Origin: Opitutales bacterium UBA7389
GTDB taxonomy: Bacteria; Verrucomicrobiota; Verrucomicrobiia; Opitutales; Opitutaceae
Direction: 5' to 3'
NCBI GenBank assembly: GCA_002474325.1
Contig: DKNL01000331.1
Location: forward strand, 4,631 to 16,068
Length of the DNA stretch: 11,438 nucleotides
The notes beneath the pieces were generated by a model, which was given only the letters and a program-made list of their open reading frames with translations, was not told where the DNA came from and made no database searches. Shown piece after piece: positions 1-6,804 of the stretch. The position numbers were made by a program, and so were the translations under genes. Within the stretch, counting starts at the first letter, position 1, and each line of letters starts with the position of its first letter.

Positions 1-2091
1 AGTGTAGCCCCCTGGCTCGCGAGTTTGGCTTTCCTTTCAGTGCCTGTTCAACTTGTTCAAGCAGAGGAAGTTGCGCAGGAGGAAGAAGCTTTATGGGCCT
101 TTCAGCCGCTTTCCAATCCGAATACGCCGGAAGTCGAGACGGAAGAATGGGTACGCAACCCGATTGACGCGTTCATTCTTTCGAAACTTGAGAAATCGGG
201 CCTCGAACCCACATCAGAAGCCGATAGGCAAACGCTTATTCGCAGAGCCTCATTTGATTTGATCGGTCTGCCGCCGACTCCGGATGAGGTGGCCGACTTC
301 GTAAATGACCCCCATTCCGATGCCTATGAGCGACTGATCGATCGGCTGCTCGATTCGCCGCGCTATGGCGAGCGGTATGCCAGGCATTGGCTGGACTTAG
401 TTCGCTATGCCGACTCGGATGGATACAAAGCGGATCAACTTAGGCCCAATGCTTGGCGTTATCGGGACTATGTCATCGATTCATTTAATGAGGATAAGCC
501 TTATTCGCGCTTCGTAGAGGAGCAGATAGCGGGCGATGAATTGTATCCACATAGTGATGCTGCGAAAATGGCGACCGGCTATTTAAGGTTGTGGCCTTAC
601 GAAGACAATCAGCCGGATATGGGGCGCCACTGGGCGGCGATTCTGGATGATATGACCGATGTGTCGGGCGATGTATTTCTCGGGTTGAGCATGAAGTGTG
701 CTCGTTGCCATGACCACAAATTCGATCCGATCTCCCAGAAGGACTATTATAAACTGCAATCCTTCTTCGCTGCTTTGTCGCCTTGGGAGGAAGTTTACTT
801 GGGCGGCAAGGATGTTGAAGAGGCTTACCAGAAGCAGTTGTCTCGATGGGAAGAGGCGACCGTGGAACTGAGAGCGGAGATTGAGGTTATCGAATCGGCT
901 TCTTTGAACATAGGTTGGGATGCCGCTTTCGCAAAACTACCGCCCTATGTGCAGGATATCGTGCTTAAAGATGAACGCACTCCTTACGAAGAGCAGCTAG
1001 CTCGCTTCGCCGAGAAAATGATCGGCTGGCGGTCGAACAAGGACCTGGAGAAGAATATAGCTAAAGAGGATTTAGAAGAGTGGAAAGAGCTAACGTATCA
1101 ACTTTCCGAATACGATTATATCCGACCAATGGAGCGGGAGCGAGTGGCTTCAGTTCGTGATGTCGGTATGAGAGCTCCAAAAGTATTTGTGGAATCCAAA
1201 GGAAAGAAGGCCGAAGTTGATCCGGGTTATTTGGCGATTCTCGGTTTGGAAGACCCCGAGATAGAGCCGGTACCCGAGAATCCGAATACAACTGGCAGGC
1301 GAGGGACTTTGGCCGATTGGCTAACCGAAGGGTCTAACCAACTAACTACTCGCGTAATGGCTAATCGCTTATGGCAGTGGCATTTCGGGCGGGGGATCGT
1401 AGCGTCTAGTAATGATTTCGGTTCTTTGGGTGACCGGCCGAGCCATCCCGAATTGCTAGATTGGCTGGCTAGGCGATTTGTGGAAGAAGGTTGGAGCCTA
1501 AAAGCCATGCACCGTTTGATCATGACCTCGTCAACCTATCGTCAGGGATCGGTCAATCATAATGAGCTCGCGGAACGGGTCGACGCGGATAACCGCTTGC
1601 TTTGGCGTATGCCGGTTAGACGAATGGATGCGGAACAACTGCGGGACTCGATGCTATTCGTGGGTGGCGATATGGATTTGGTGATGGGGGGTCCTGGGGT
1701 TTCTGAAGAAGATTCGGCCCGGCGTTCCATTTACGTCTTGAATAAGCGAAACAAGCTTCGGACCATGATGAACAAGTTCGATACTCCCGATTTGCATAAT
1801 AGCTGTCACATGCGTGACGTGACGACAACCCCTCTGCAGGCCTTGTCGCTTATGAACGGGGAATGGCCACTTGCCCGAGCGGAATCGTTTGCTGAGCGAC
1901 TGTTGAAAATCGAATCAGACGGCGTCGAGAAGCGGATTGTCTCTGCTTACGAAATTGCTCTAGGCCGGACGCCGGAAGTGGATGAGATTCAATTGGCTCA
2001 GAGCTTTATAGAAGAGCCAAACTCGCCGGAATATTGGGTCGATCTCTGTCACGTATTGCTGAATACGAACGAATTTATATATATCAATTAA
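1..2091 (+). CDS. PSCyt2/PSD1 (DUF1549-DUF1553) protein, 5' end outside the window
   Basis: The reading frame is open from base 1, so the true start probably lies just upstream. A TTG at 25 is possible, but it would remove part of a hydrophobic leader that ends in VQA before EE, which looks like a signal peptide. Numbering from base 25, DUF1549 runs from about residue 45 to 255 (NPIDAFI, the LIRRASFDLIGLPPTP block, HWLDLVRYADSDGYK) and contains CARCHDHKFDPI with C225, C228 and H229, a CxxCH haem-type motif typical of this domain. DUF1553 runs from about residue 424 (RRGTLADWL, NRLWQWHFGRGIV, SSTYRQ) to the usual ending LLNTNEFIYIN. The N-terminal PSCyt1 cytochrome domain of many relatives is absent: the WAFQPL block follows the leader directly. 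The family is exported and common in Planctomycetes and Verrucomicrobia; its biochemical role is not established. It almost certainly works with the DUF1501 protein 16 bases downstream. Confidence 0.92.
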   Translation, partial: SVAPWLASLAFLSVPVQLVQAEEVAQEEEALWAFQPLSNPNTPEVETEEWVRNPIDAFILSKLEKSGLEPTSEADRQTLIRRASFDLIGLPPTPDEVADFVNDPHSDAYERLIDRLLDSPRYGERYARHWLDLVRYADSDGYKADQLRPNAWRYRDYVIDSFNEDKPYSRFVEEQIAGDELYPHSDAAKMATGYLRLWPYEDNQPDMGRHWAAILDDMTDVSGDVFLGLSMKCARCHDHKFDPISQKDYYKLQSFFAALSPWEEVYLGGKDVEEAYQKQLSRWEEATVELRAEIEVIESASLNIGWDAAFAKLPPYVQDIVLKDERTPYEEQLARFAEKMIGWRSNKDLEKNIAKEDLEEWKELTYQLSEYDYIRPMERERVASVRDVGMRAPKVFVESKGKKAEVDPGYLAILGLEDPEIEPVPENPNTTGRRGTLADWLTEGSNQLTTRVMANRLWQWHFGRGIVASSNDFGSLGDRPSHPELLDWLARRFVEEGWSLKAMHRLIMTSSTYRQGSVNHNELAERVDADNRLLWRMPVRRMDAEQLRDSMLFVGGDMDLVMGGPGVSEEDSARRSIYVLNKRNKLRTMMNKFDTPDLHNSCHMRDVTTTPLQALSLMNGEWPLARAESFAERLLKIESDGVEKRIVSAYEIALGRTPEVDEIQLAQSFIEEPNSPEYWVDLCHVLLNTNEFIYIN

Positions 2092-2094
2092 TCC

Positions 2095-2098
2095 GAGG
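2095..2098 (+). promoter_or_regulatory. Ribosome binding site deciding a GTG start
   Basis: GAGG lies 9 bases before the GTG at 2108, just after the PSD1 stop codon. It supports GTG rather than the in-frame ATGs at 2138 and 2141, which have no purine-rich site in front of them. It also suggests that DUF1501 is translated from the same message as the upstream gene. Confidence 0.55.
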
Positions 2099-2107
2099 CG
2101 CAGTTTA

Positions 2108-3556
2108 GTGAAGTTCTATCGAGACCGTCGAAATGATATGATGCCGCACAGAGAAACCCCCGTTTCTAGGAGGGACTTCATTATGCGAGCCGGTGGCGGC
2201 TTTTCGGGTCTAGCGCTGGCGGGAATGCTAGGCTTGGACAAGGCTCTTGCAGCCCCGCCCAATCCTCTCAGAGCCAAAGTGGGGCACCATTCGGGAGCGG
2301 CAAAGCAAGTGATCTTCCTTTTTATGGAAGGTGGTCCGAGTCACCTAGACCTTTTTGATCCCAAGCCCTTGCTCAACGAACTGAATGGAGAGGCGCTTCC
2401 CAAGAGTTTTAAGGAGCCGATTACAGCTATGGGCGAACAAGGATCGGCCTTGCTCGGTTCTCCCCGCAAATGGAAACAGCATGGTCAAAGCGGATTGTGG
2501 GTATCGGATTGGTTTCCTCATATTGCCAAACACGTGGATGATCTGGCAGTTGTTCGATCCTGCTGGGCGGATGGGCTCAATCATGTTGGATCGGTCTGCC
2601 AAATGAATACAGGTTCGATCTTAGGTGGTCGCCCTTCGCTTGGGGCCTGGACTGTTTACGGGCTTGGTTCACTCAACGATAACCTCCCGTCCTATGTCGT
2701 GCTGACGGACCGTGAAAAGATGCCCTTGGGAGGCGTACGCAACTGGGGAACGGGATTCATGCCGGCGACCTATCAAGGGACGCTTTTCCAGAATGGTTCG
2801 ACCCCGATTCAGAATCTGGTTCCACCGGAGGGGATGACGGATTCCCGTCAGCGCAAAAAGCTGGACATGCTGGCGAAGTTGAACCGCAAGCACTCGGAAA
2901 AGAATGTTTTCGATGACGAATTGGAGGCCCGCATCAATGCTTACGAAATGGCATACCGCATGCAATCGGAGGCCCCGGAAGCAGTGGATCTCTCGCAGGA
3001 GAGCGATGCTACTAAATCGCTGTACGGGCTCGACCAAAAAGAAACCGAGGGCTATGGGAGACAATGCCTGCTAGCTCGCCGTCTGGTTGAGCGTGGGGTT
3101 CGCTTCGTGCAGGTTTACAGTGGTTCGGGAAGCGCCTGGGATACGCATGCTAACCATGAAAAACGGAGTACGGACCTTTGCCGATCAGTGGATCAACCGA
3201 TTTCCGGTTTGCTGAGCGATCTAAAGCAACGCGGCATGCTAGACGATACGCTTGTCATTTGGGGTGGGGAATTCGGTAGGACGCCAATGAGCGAAAAGGG
3301 CAATGGCCGCGATCACAATCCATTTGGATTCACCATGTGGATGGCGGGCGGCGGTGTTCAAGGTGGTCAAACAATTGGTTCGACGGATGATTTAGGCCTA
3401 TGGGCCGTTAGCGACAAGGCTCATGTGCACGACATTCATGCCTCCATCCTGCACGCGATCGGGTTGGACCATATGGCACTTGAGTTCAAGACAGGTGGTA
3501 GGCTGGAACGTCCAACGATCAATACCGGTAACGTGATTCGCAAGCTCTTCGCTTGA
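2108..3556 (+). CDS. DUF1501 family protein with Tat signal
   Basis: This 482-residue protein is a full-length member of the DUF1501 family, which has an alkaline-phosphatase/sulfatase-like fold. The N-terminus carries a twin-arginine signal, S20-R-R-D-F24, followed by a hydrophobic stretch (GFSGLALAGMLGL) and an AxA-like cleavage region near residue 48, so a folded, probably metal-containing protein is likely exported. Family landmarks are GGPSHLDLFDPKP (residues 75-87), SILGGRPSLGAW (about 170-181), WDTH (344-347), GEFGRTP (387-393) and GRDHN (400-404). The ending (RLERPTINTGNVIRKLFA) is typical. The gene follows the PSD1 gene by 16 bases, the standard arrangement in Verrucomicrobia and Planctomycetes, where the two are thought to act together. 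Enzymatic activity is unproven. It converges with the minus-strand operon that ends at 3602. Confidence 0.95.
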   Translation: MKFYRDRRNDMMPHRETPVSRRDFIMRAGGGFSGLALAGMLGLDKALAAPPNPLRAKVGHHSGAAKQVIFLFMEGGPSHLDLFDPKPLLNELNGEALPKSFKEPITAMGEQGSALLGSPRKWKQHGQSGLWVSDWFPHIAKHVDDLAVVRSCWADGLNHVGSVCQMNTGSILGGRPSLGAWTVYGLGSLNDNLPSYVVLTDREKMPLGGVRNWGTGFMPATYQGTLFQNGSTPIQNLVPPEGMTDSRQRKKLDMLAKLNRKHSEKNVFDDELEARINAYEMAYRMQSEAPEAVDLSQESDATKSLYGLDQKETEGYGRQCLLARRLVERGVRFVQVYSGSGSAWDTHANHEKRSTDLCRSVDQPISGLLSDLKQRGMLDDTLVIWGGEFGRTPMSEKGNGRDHNPFGFTMWMAGGGVQGGQTIGSTDDLGLWAVSDKAHVHDIHASILHAIGLDHMALEFKTGGRLERPTINTGNVIRKLFA

Positions 3557-3575
3557 AAAGGCTCTCGTTTGAAGC
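3551..3575. terminator. Weak hairpin in the convergent gap (possible terminator)
   Basis: Bases 3551-3558 and 3568-3575 can pair at 7 of 8 positions around a 9-base loop. The hairpin overlaps the DUF1501 stop codon and sits in the 45-base gap between two convergent genes. There is no T-run on either side, so it is not a classical intrinsic terminator, and the call is tentative. Confidence 0.2.
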
Positions 3576-3601
3576 GGTATTGCTAGCCTAGGACGCTCGA
3601 G

Positions 3602-4339
3602 CTATCCGATTGGCTCCGGCCAGTAAGCAACCACATCGATGCTTTCCGAATAAAGTACGGAAGGATGCATCTCGCCAATCTCGAAGTCGTCGAGGAGCGT
3701 ATTGTCCAGAATATCTACACTGGCGACTTGAAGGGGCCATTGCTGATGATGGACTTCTGTGCGGTAGAGCTGTCCTTTGGAGCCTTGGCAATAAAGGCAG
3801 TATCGCTCAGTGGCCCAAATCTCGAAAGAGCTTTTTCCGAATTTCTCGTGGTGATGAGGTTGGTAACGGGCTCGAAAGCGATTATCCGAGACTTCGCTTG
3901 AGTATTGGACAGCATTCCCTTTATTCTGAATTTTAACGTAGCCGTGCCGGTAGGGCAGATGAAAAAAGGTTCGAGCAGCCCAAACCGCGAATTTGGATGG
4001 AACGTCGAGGCTGAAAAACCACACTCCCGGCTTACCGTTGCAGGTCACATAGGTTCGAACGTTGATTTCCGGGAAGTTGGAAATCGGATCGAAAGCCGGG
4101 CAGTGACGAAGTGTGACACCGCGCATGTCGAACGGGACGATGGCGATCCATGCTTTGCCTTCATGGAGGTCGATATCAAGTGTGCCGGGGATTCGTTTTC
4201 TGAGATCTTGATAGTCGATTTCCCAATGGAGGAAAGCTAGATTCAGCCAGCTCTGTCTCAACAGCCATTTACGATCAGGTAGCGGCCAAGGTCGATATTC
4301 TCGGTCAGACAGGTCTGGGTGCTGTTTGGCGGTAGTCAA
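3602..4339 (-). CDS. DUF2071 (YqjF-like) protein
   Basis: The proposed start is the TTG at 4339-4337, giving 245 residues, close to the usual family length of about 240. The frame is open further upstream to about 4429, but that part lies inside the flavoprotein gene and carries no family sequence. DUF2071 landmarks, numbered from the TTG, are HWEID (38-42), the IPGTLDIDLHEGKAWIAIVPF block (50-70), FPEINVRTYV (89-98) and GKPGVWFFSLD (102-112), followed by a histidine-rich stretch (YQPHHHEKF). It is a soluble beta-rich protein with no signal peptide, so it is likely cytoplasmic. Bacillus subtilis YqjF belongs to this family; no reaction is known. The TTG overlaps the TGA of the upstream flavoprotein as TTGA, which implies translational coupling in one operon. 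The start codon is inferred: no good ribosome binding site sits in front of it. Confidence 0.87.
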   Translation of the reverse strand: MTTAKQHPDLSDREYRPWPLPDRKWLLRQSWLNLAFLHWEIDYQDLRKRIPGTLDIDLHEGKAWIAIVPFDMRGVTLRHCPAFDPISNFPEINVRTYVTCNGKPGVWFFSLDVPSKFAVWAARTFFHLPYRHGYVKIQNKGNAVQYSSEVSDNRFRARYQPHHHEKFGKSSFEIWATERYCLYCQGSKGQLYRTEVHHQQWPLQVASVDILDNTLLDDFEIGEMHPSVLYSESIDVVAYWPEPIG

Positions 4340-5580
4340 GATTCTTGGCTTATCGCCTCCGCGACTTTTCGGCCAGACGCCATAGCTCCCTGAATTGAGG
4401 CGGAATACCGGTAGTCGCCGCAAATCCACAAACCGGAATCCAGTTGGACGGAGTTTTTCCCGTATCCATTATCTCCGGGCAATTGGTGCGGCAGGGCTTC
4501 GGGGATCGAGTATTGTTTAAGAAAGCGAAACGATGTCGCTGTACTGCCGAACCAAGAGCGAAGTTCGCTTAGGATTTCCTCGAGAGAAGCAATTCCTTTG
4601 GTAGAAACGCAAATGAGCGATTGGCCATTTGGAGCATAGCCCATAGCTGCACCGCTGGGAACAGCAACGTTGGAAATTTTTCCTGTCTGAGATCCATTTA
4701 GAGCAATGTACGCTCCCGGCAAGGGGTTGTGAGGGGAAGAAAAATACAGGCAGTAAGTTTTGTTCCAGCCACGATCCAAGGAATCATCCCCGATTATGGA
4801 AGCTGCAGATGTCATATCAGTAGCGAGAACAATGTGACTTGAACGGATTTCGGTTCCGTCTGCCAGTTGGATGCATCGCGGGTGGATCTTGGCAGCGCGA
4901 GTGTTCAAGCGAATATCTTCAGGCGGTAGCTTCGAAGCCATTTGTTCGGGAATGCGACCCATTCCGCCCTCGGGAAGAGCAGCATAGCCCTGTGCGAACA
5001 TTTTAAATACAAAATCGAACATGATTCGACTGGTGGCCAATTCTTGCTCGAGGAATATTCCCCCGTAGAATGGACGAAGGAAGGACCGCATAAACGTATC
5101 GGAATAGCCCAAGCTTCGCAGGTAATCGATTGTGGGCATATCTTCTCCAGTCTCGTAGATACTTTCTATGGGTGAGCGGATAAGCCGATTCCTCAGCCCT
5201 GCGATTTTTAGCTTGTCGCCCAATGAGCCGATGGGGCTGCAAGCGGATTTGAGAAGGGAGCTGGGACGTCTCCACGGGTCTGAAACCGATTCGAATTCAG
5301 ATCCAGTCCAGACCATCGCTCCAGGTTCCAGATAGCCTAGATTAAGGGCATCGTAGTCGAGAATGGATTGGCACTCATCATAAGCGGTTAGAAGCACTTG
5401 AAACCCGCGATCGAGATGAAATCCGTCGACGACGTCCGTACGAATTCTTCCGCCAGCTCGATCGGAAGCCTCGAGGACTAGCGGTTTCAGGCCACGTTCT
5501 TGAAGCTCGAGGGCACAGCGCAGCCCTGCGATGCCAGCACCCACGATTACAGCGTCACAAACTGGTTTGGACTCGGTCAC
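4336..5580 (-). CDS. NAD(P)/FAD-dependent oxidoreductase, amine-oxidase/phytoene-desaturase-like
   Basis: This 414-residue flavoprotein has an N-terminal dinucleotide-binding fold: G14-A-G16-I-A-G19 in the GxGxxG motif, acidic E37 closing the second strand, then GGRIRT (from residue 43), the signature of the amine oxidase/protoporphyrinogen oxidase/phytoene dehydrogenase superfamily. The next block (FHLDRGFQVLLTAYDE, then a segment with WRRP) is typical of a bacterial subgroup of unassigned substrate. The C-terminal FAD motif is LWICGDYRYSASIQGAMASG (from about residue 384). No signal peptide or clear membrane helix is seen. The start is GTG, with a very good ribosome binding site. It lies 46 bases after the DoxX-like gene and overlaps DUF2071, so it is the middle gene of an operon. 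A substrate such as an unsaturated lipid, carotenoid or amine cannot be chosen from sequence. Confidence 0.92.
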   Translation of the reverse strand: MTESKPVCDAVIVGAGIAGLRCALELQERGLKPLVLEASDRAGGRIRTDVVDGFHLDRGFQVLLTAYDECQSILDYDALNLGYLEPGAMVWTGSEFESVSDPWRRPSSLLKSACSPIGSLGDKLKIAGLRNRLIRSPIESIYETGEDMPTIDYLRSLGYSDTFMRSFLRPFYGGIFLEQELATSRIMFDFVFKMFAQGYAALPEGGMGRIPEQMASKLPPEDIRLNTRAAKIHPRCIQLADGTEIRSSHIVLATDMTSAASIIGDDSLDRGWNKTYCLYFSSPHNPLPGAYIALNGSQTGKISNVAVPSGAAMGYAPNGQSLICVSTKGIASLEEILSELRSWFGSTATSFRFLKQYSIPEALPHQLPGDNGYGKNSVQLDSGLWICGDYRYSASIQGAMASGRKVAEAISQES

Positions 5581-5586
5581 TTTCTG

Positions 5587-5592
5587 CCTCCC
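5587..5592 (-). promoter_or_regulatory. Strong Shine-Dalgarno for the flavoprotein gene
   Basis: On the minus strand GGGAGG is followed by 6 bases and then the GTG start at 5580-5578. This is the best-placed ribosome binding site in the operon and fixes the non-ATG start of the oxidoreductase. Confidence 0.75.
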
Positions 5593-5626
5593 GATTGACT
5601 ACTTGGATATGATGGGCTTTGGCCTT

Positions 5627-5989
5627 CTACGCTGCGGCGACAATCAGCGTCATGACTAGAAGCGTTGACGCCGGCGCGGATTTGATCAGACGGTCCTTTA
5701 TTCGGACGTGCATGGCGATAGCTCCTGCCATGAAAATGGAAATTAGCGCGGCCGCCGGTAGAGTGAGCGAAGGAATGAAGATGCTGAGAATGAGGGCAGT
5801 CGCTGCCGTCACCTTCAAGCTGCCCACAATCCATACGAGTCTTTGAGGCAGCCCATACTCGGTAAATTCTTCCACCATATCGTTGGCCGCTCCACCGCGA
5901 TAAGGCGATGGTTTGGCGAACCGAAATAGCCAAACGTGTAGTAGACTTATACCCACGGCCAGGCGGAGTAATAATTGCGCAGTTTCCAT
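5627..5989 (-). CDS. DoxX-like small membrane protein
   Basis: From the ATG at 5989 this is a 120-residue protein with four predicted membrane helices at about residues 4-22, 51-70, 72-91 and 105-120. The pattern LLLRLAVGISLLHVWLF, then SLKVTAATALIL, then MHVRIKDRLIKSAP before the last helix fits the DoxX/DoxX-like family of small inner-membrane proteins; in archaea DoxD/DoxA are parts of thiosulfate:quinone oxidoreductase. An upstream in-frame TTG at 6025 would add 12 residues; ATG is preferred because relatives begin close to the first helix, though neither start has a clear ribosome binding site. It is the first gene of the minus-strand operon, 46 bases before the flavoprotein, so it may supply a membrane or quinone partner. 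That role is inference. A 150-codon overlapping frame at 5577-6029 looks like a shadow. Confidence 0.8.
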   Translation of the reverse strand: METAQLLLRLAVGISLLHVWLFRFAKPSPYRGGAANDMVEEFTEYGLPQRLVWIVGSLKVTAATALILSIFIPSLTLPAAALISIFMAGAIAMHVRIKDRLIKSAPASTLLVMTLIVAAA

Positions 5990-6198
5990 AACGGAAACGA
6001 AGCGGATTATTGGCGATATACACAATCATGAATAGCTTTCATAAGTAAATTGAACTAGTACAAAGGCTGTTCATTTGTGATACATAAAATTTAGGACGAA
6101 CGAATTTGCCCCGCCATCTGGCATCCATCGGAGAATTGCCGAACCGAAAAAATATATTCTCAATCTAGATGTCGGACTCGTCAGGGATCCCGGATTCT
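5990..6198. promoter_or_regulatory. Divergent intergenic region between DoxX-like and BLUF genes
   Basis: This 209-base AT-rich stretch must hold the promoters of both the minus-strand operon and the BLUF gene. I could not pick a convincing -35/-10 pair for either direction. Two small dyads stand out. At 6028-6042, ATGAA and TTCAT arms flank a 5-base centre, just upstream of the DoxX-like start. At 6131-6161, GAGAAT and ATTCTC arms are separated by 19 bases, just upstream of the BLUF start. Either could be an operator or chance. Confidence 0.35.
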
Positions 6199-6612
6199 AT
6201 GTTTATCCCCAATGAAAAGTGTAGATTGATCTACAGAAGCCGTACTACTTCCGCGCTGTTGAAGCCGGGGGAGTTTGATTAATTGGCGGAAACCGCGTCG
6301 GGTCGAAATGAGGATTATGGCATCACAGGTGTCCTCGTTTTGACAGGAGATCAGATCTTGCAAGCTCTAGAAGGACCTTACCGATTCGTGAAACGCTTAT
6401 ATAACACGATCGGCAACAATCCAAGGCACACGGATGTCGAATTGGTTTCTTTTGAAAGTGCCGAAGGGCCTTTATTTATTGATTGGAGAATGCGGTTCGT
6501 TGACCTGGAGAAATTGCCTGAAAGCGTGTTAGACCTTTTCATCAGGAAGTATTCTTTCAAGGATGGCGTGGGTTCTGTCTCCAGCGACAAGCTAGGGCGA
6601 TTTTCTTGCTGA
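6199..6612 (+). pseudogene. BLUF-domain blue-light sensor gene with in-frame stop
   Basis: Read in one frame from the ATG at 6199, the sequence encodes a short, single-domain BLUF protein (138 codons including the terminator), but codon 28 (6280-6282) is TAA. BLUF homology runs through the stop without a frame change: CRLIYRSR lies before it, and GRNEDYGITGVLVL, ILQALEGPYRFV, NNPRHTDVELV and LFIDWRMRF lie after it. All flavin-site residues are recognisable: Y12 before the stop; N37, Q55, W96 and M98 after it. Spacing Q55-W96-M98 equals that of PixD (50-91-93). Restart at the TTG at 6283 would lack the first strand and the essential tyrosine, so it should not be photoactive. An alternative upstream start is ATG 6169. 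There is no output domain, as in PixD/BlrB-type proteins. Nonsense mutation, sequencing error or read-through are all possible. Confidence 0.82.
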
Positions 6613-6804
6613 TTGACGTTCAGAATGCGGGTATGAGCAGCTAAGTTCGAACGCCTGGACGGATCATAGTAGAATTCTTGCCAATTAGACGTGCATCTGC
6701 TGCAACGGGGTCGCGTTTTTTAGTCGGTCTTTCTGAGGTTAATCGCCGATTGCAGTTGCTCTCAAGCGATCGATCAGGATCCATCGCATCATCACCTCGT
6801 TTTT
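6613..6804. other. Gap between BLUF gene and sulfatase
   Basis: These 192 bases carry no gene I can support. A short frame through the region (6678-6866) has no family resemblance. A weak AACG/CGTT stem followed by a T-run lies near 6707-6722 and could end the BLUF transcript. The sulfatase promoter is presumably here, but no clear -35/-10 pair was found. Confidence 0.3.

Noticed and set aside
2669..3064. 131-codon minus-strand frame inside DUF1501
   Set aside because: Antisense shadow of a well-conserved gene, with no recognisable domain.
5577..6029. 150-codon minus-strand frame overlapping the DoxX-like gene
   Set aside because: Low-complexity, Arg/Ser-rich translation with no hydrophobic pattern or family motif. 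The DoxX-like frame over the same bases has four clean helices.
6283..6612. A stand-alone 109-residue gene starting at TTG 6283
   Set aside because: It lacks the first BLUF strand and tyrosine, which are encoded in frame just upstream of the TAA, and no ribosome binding site favours the TTG. It is better described as the downstream part of a disrupted BLUF gene.
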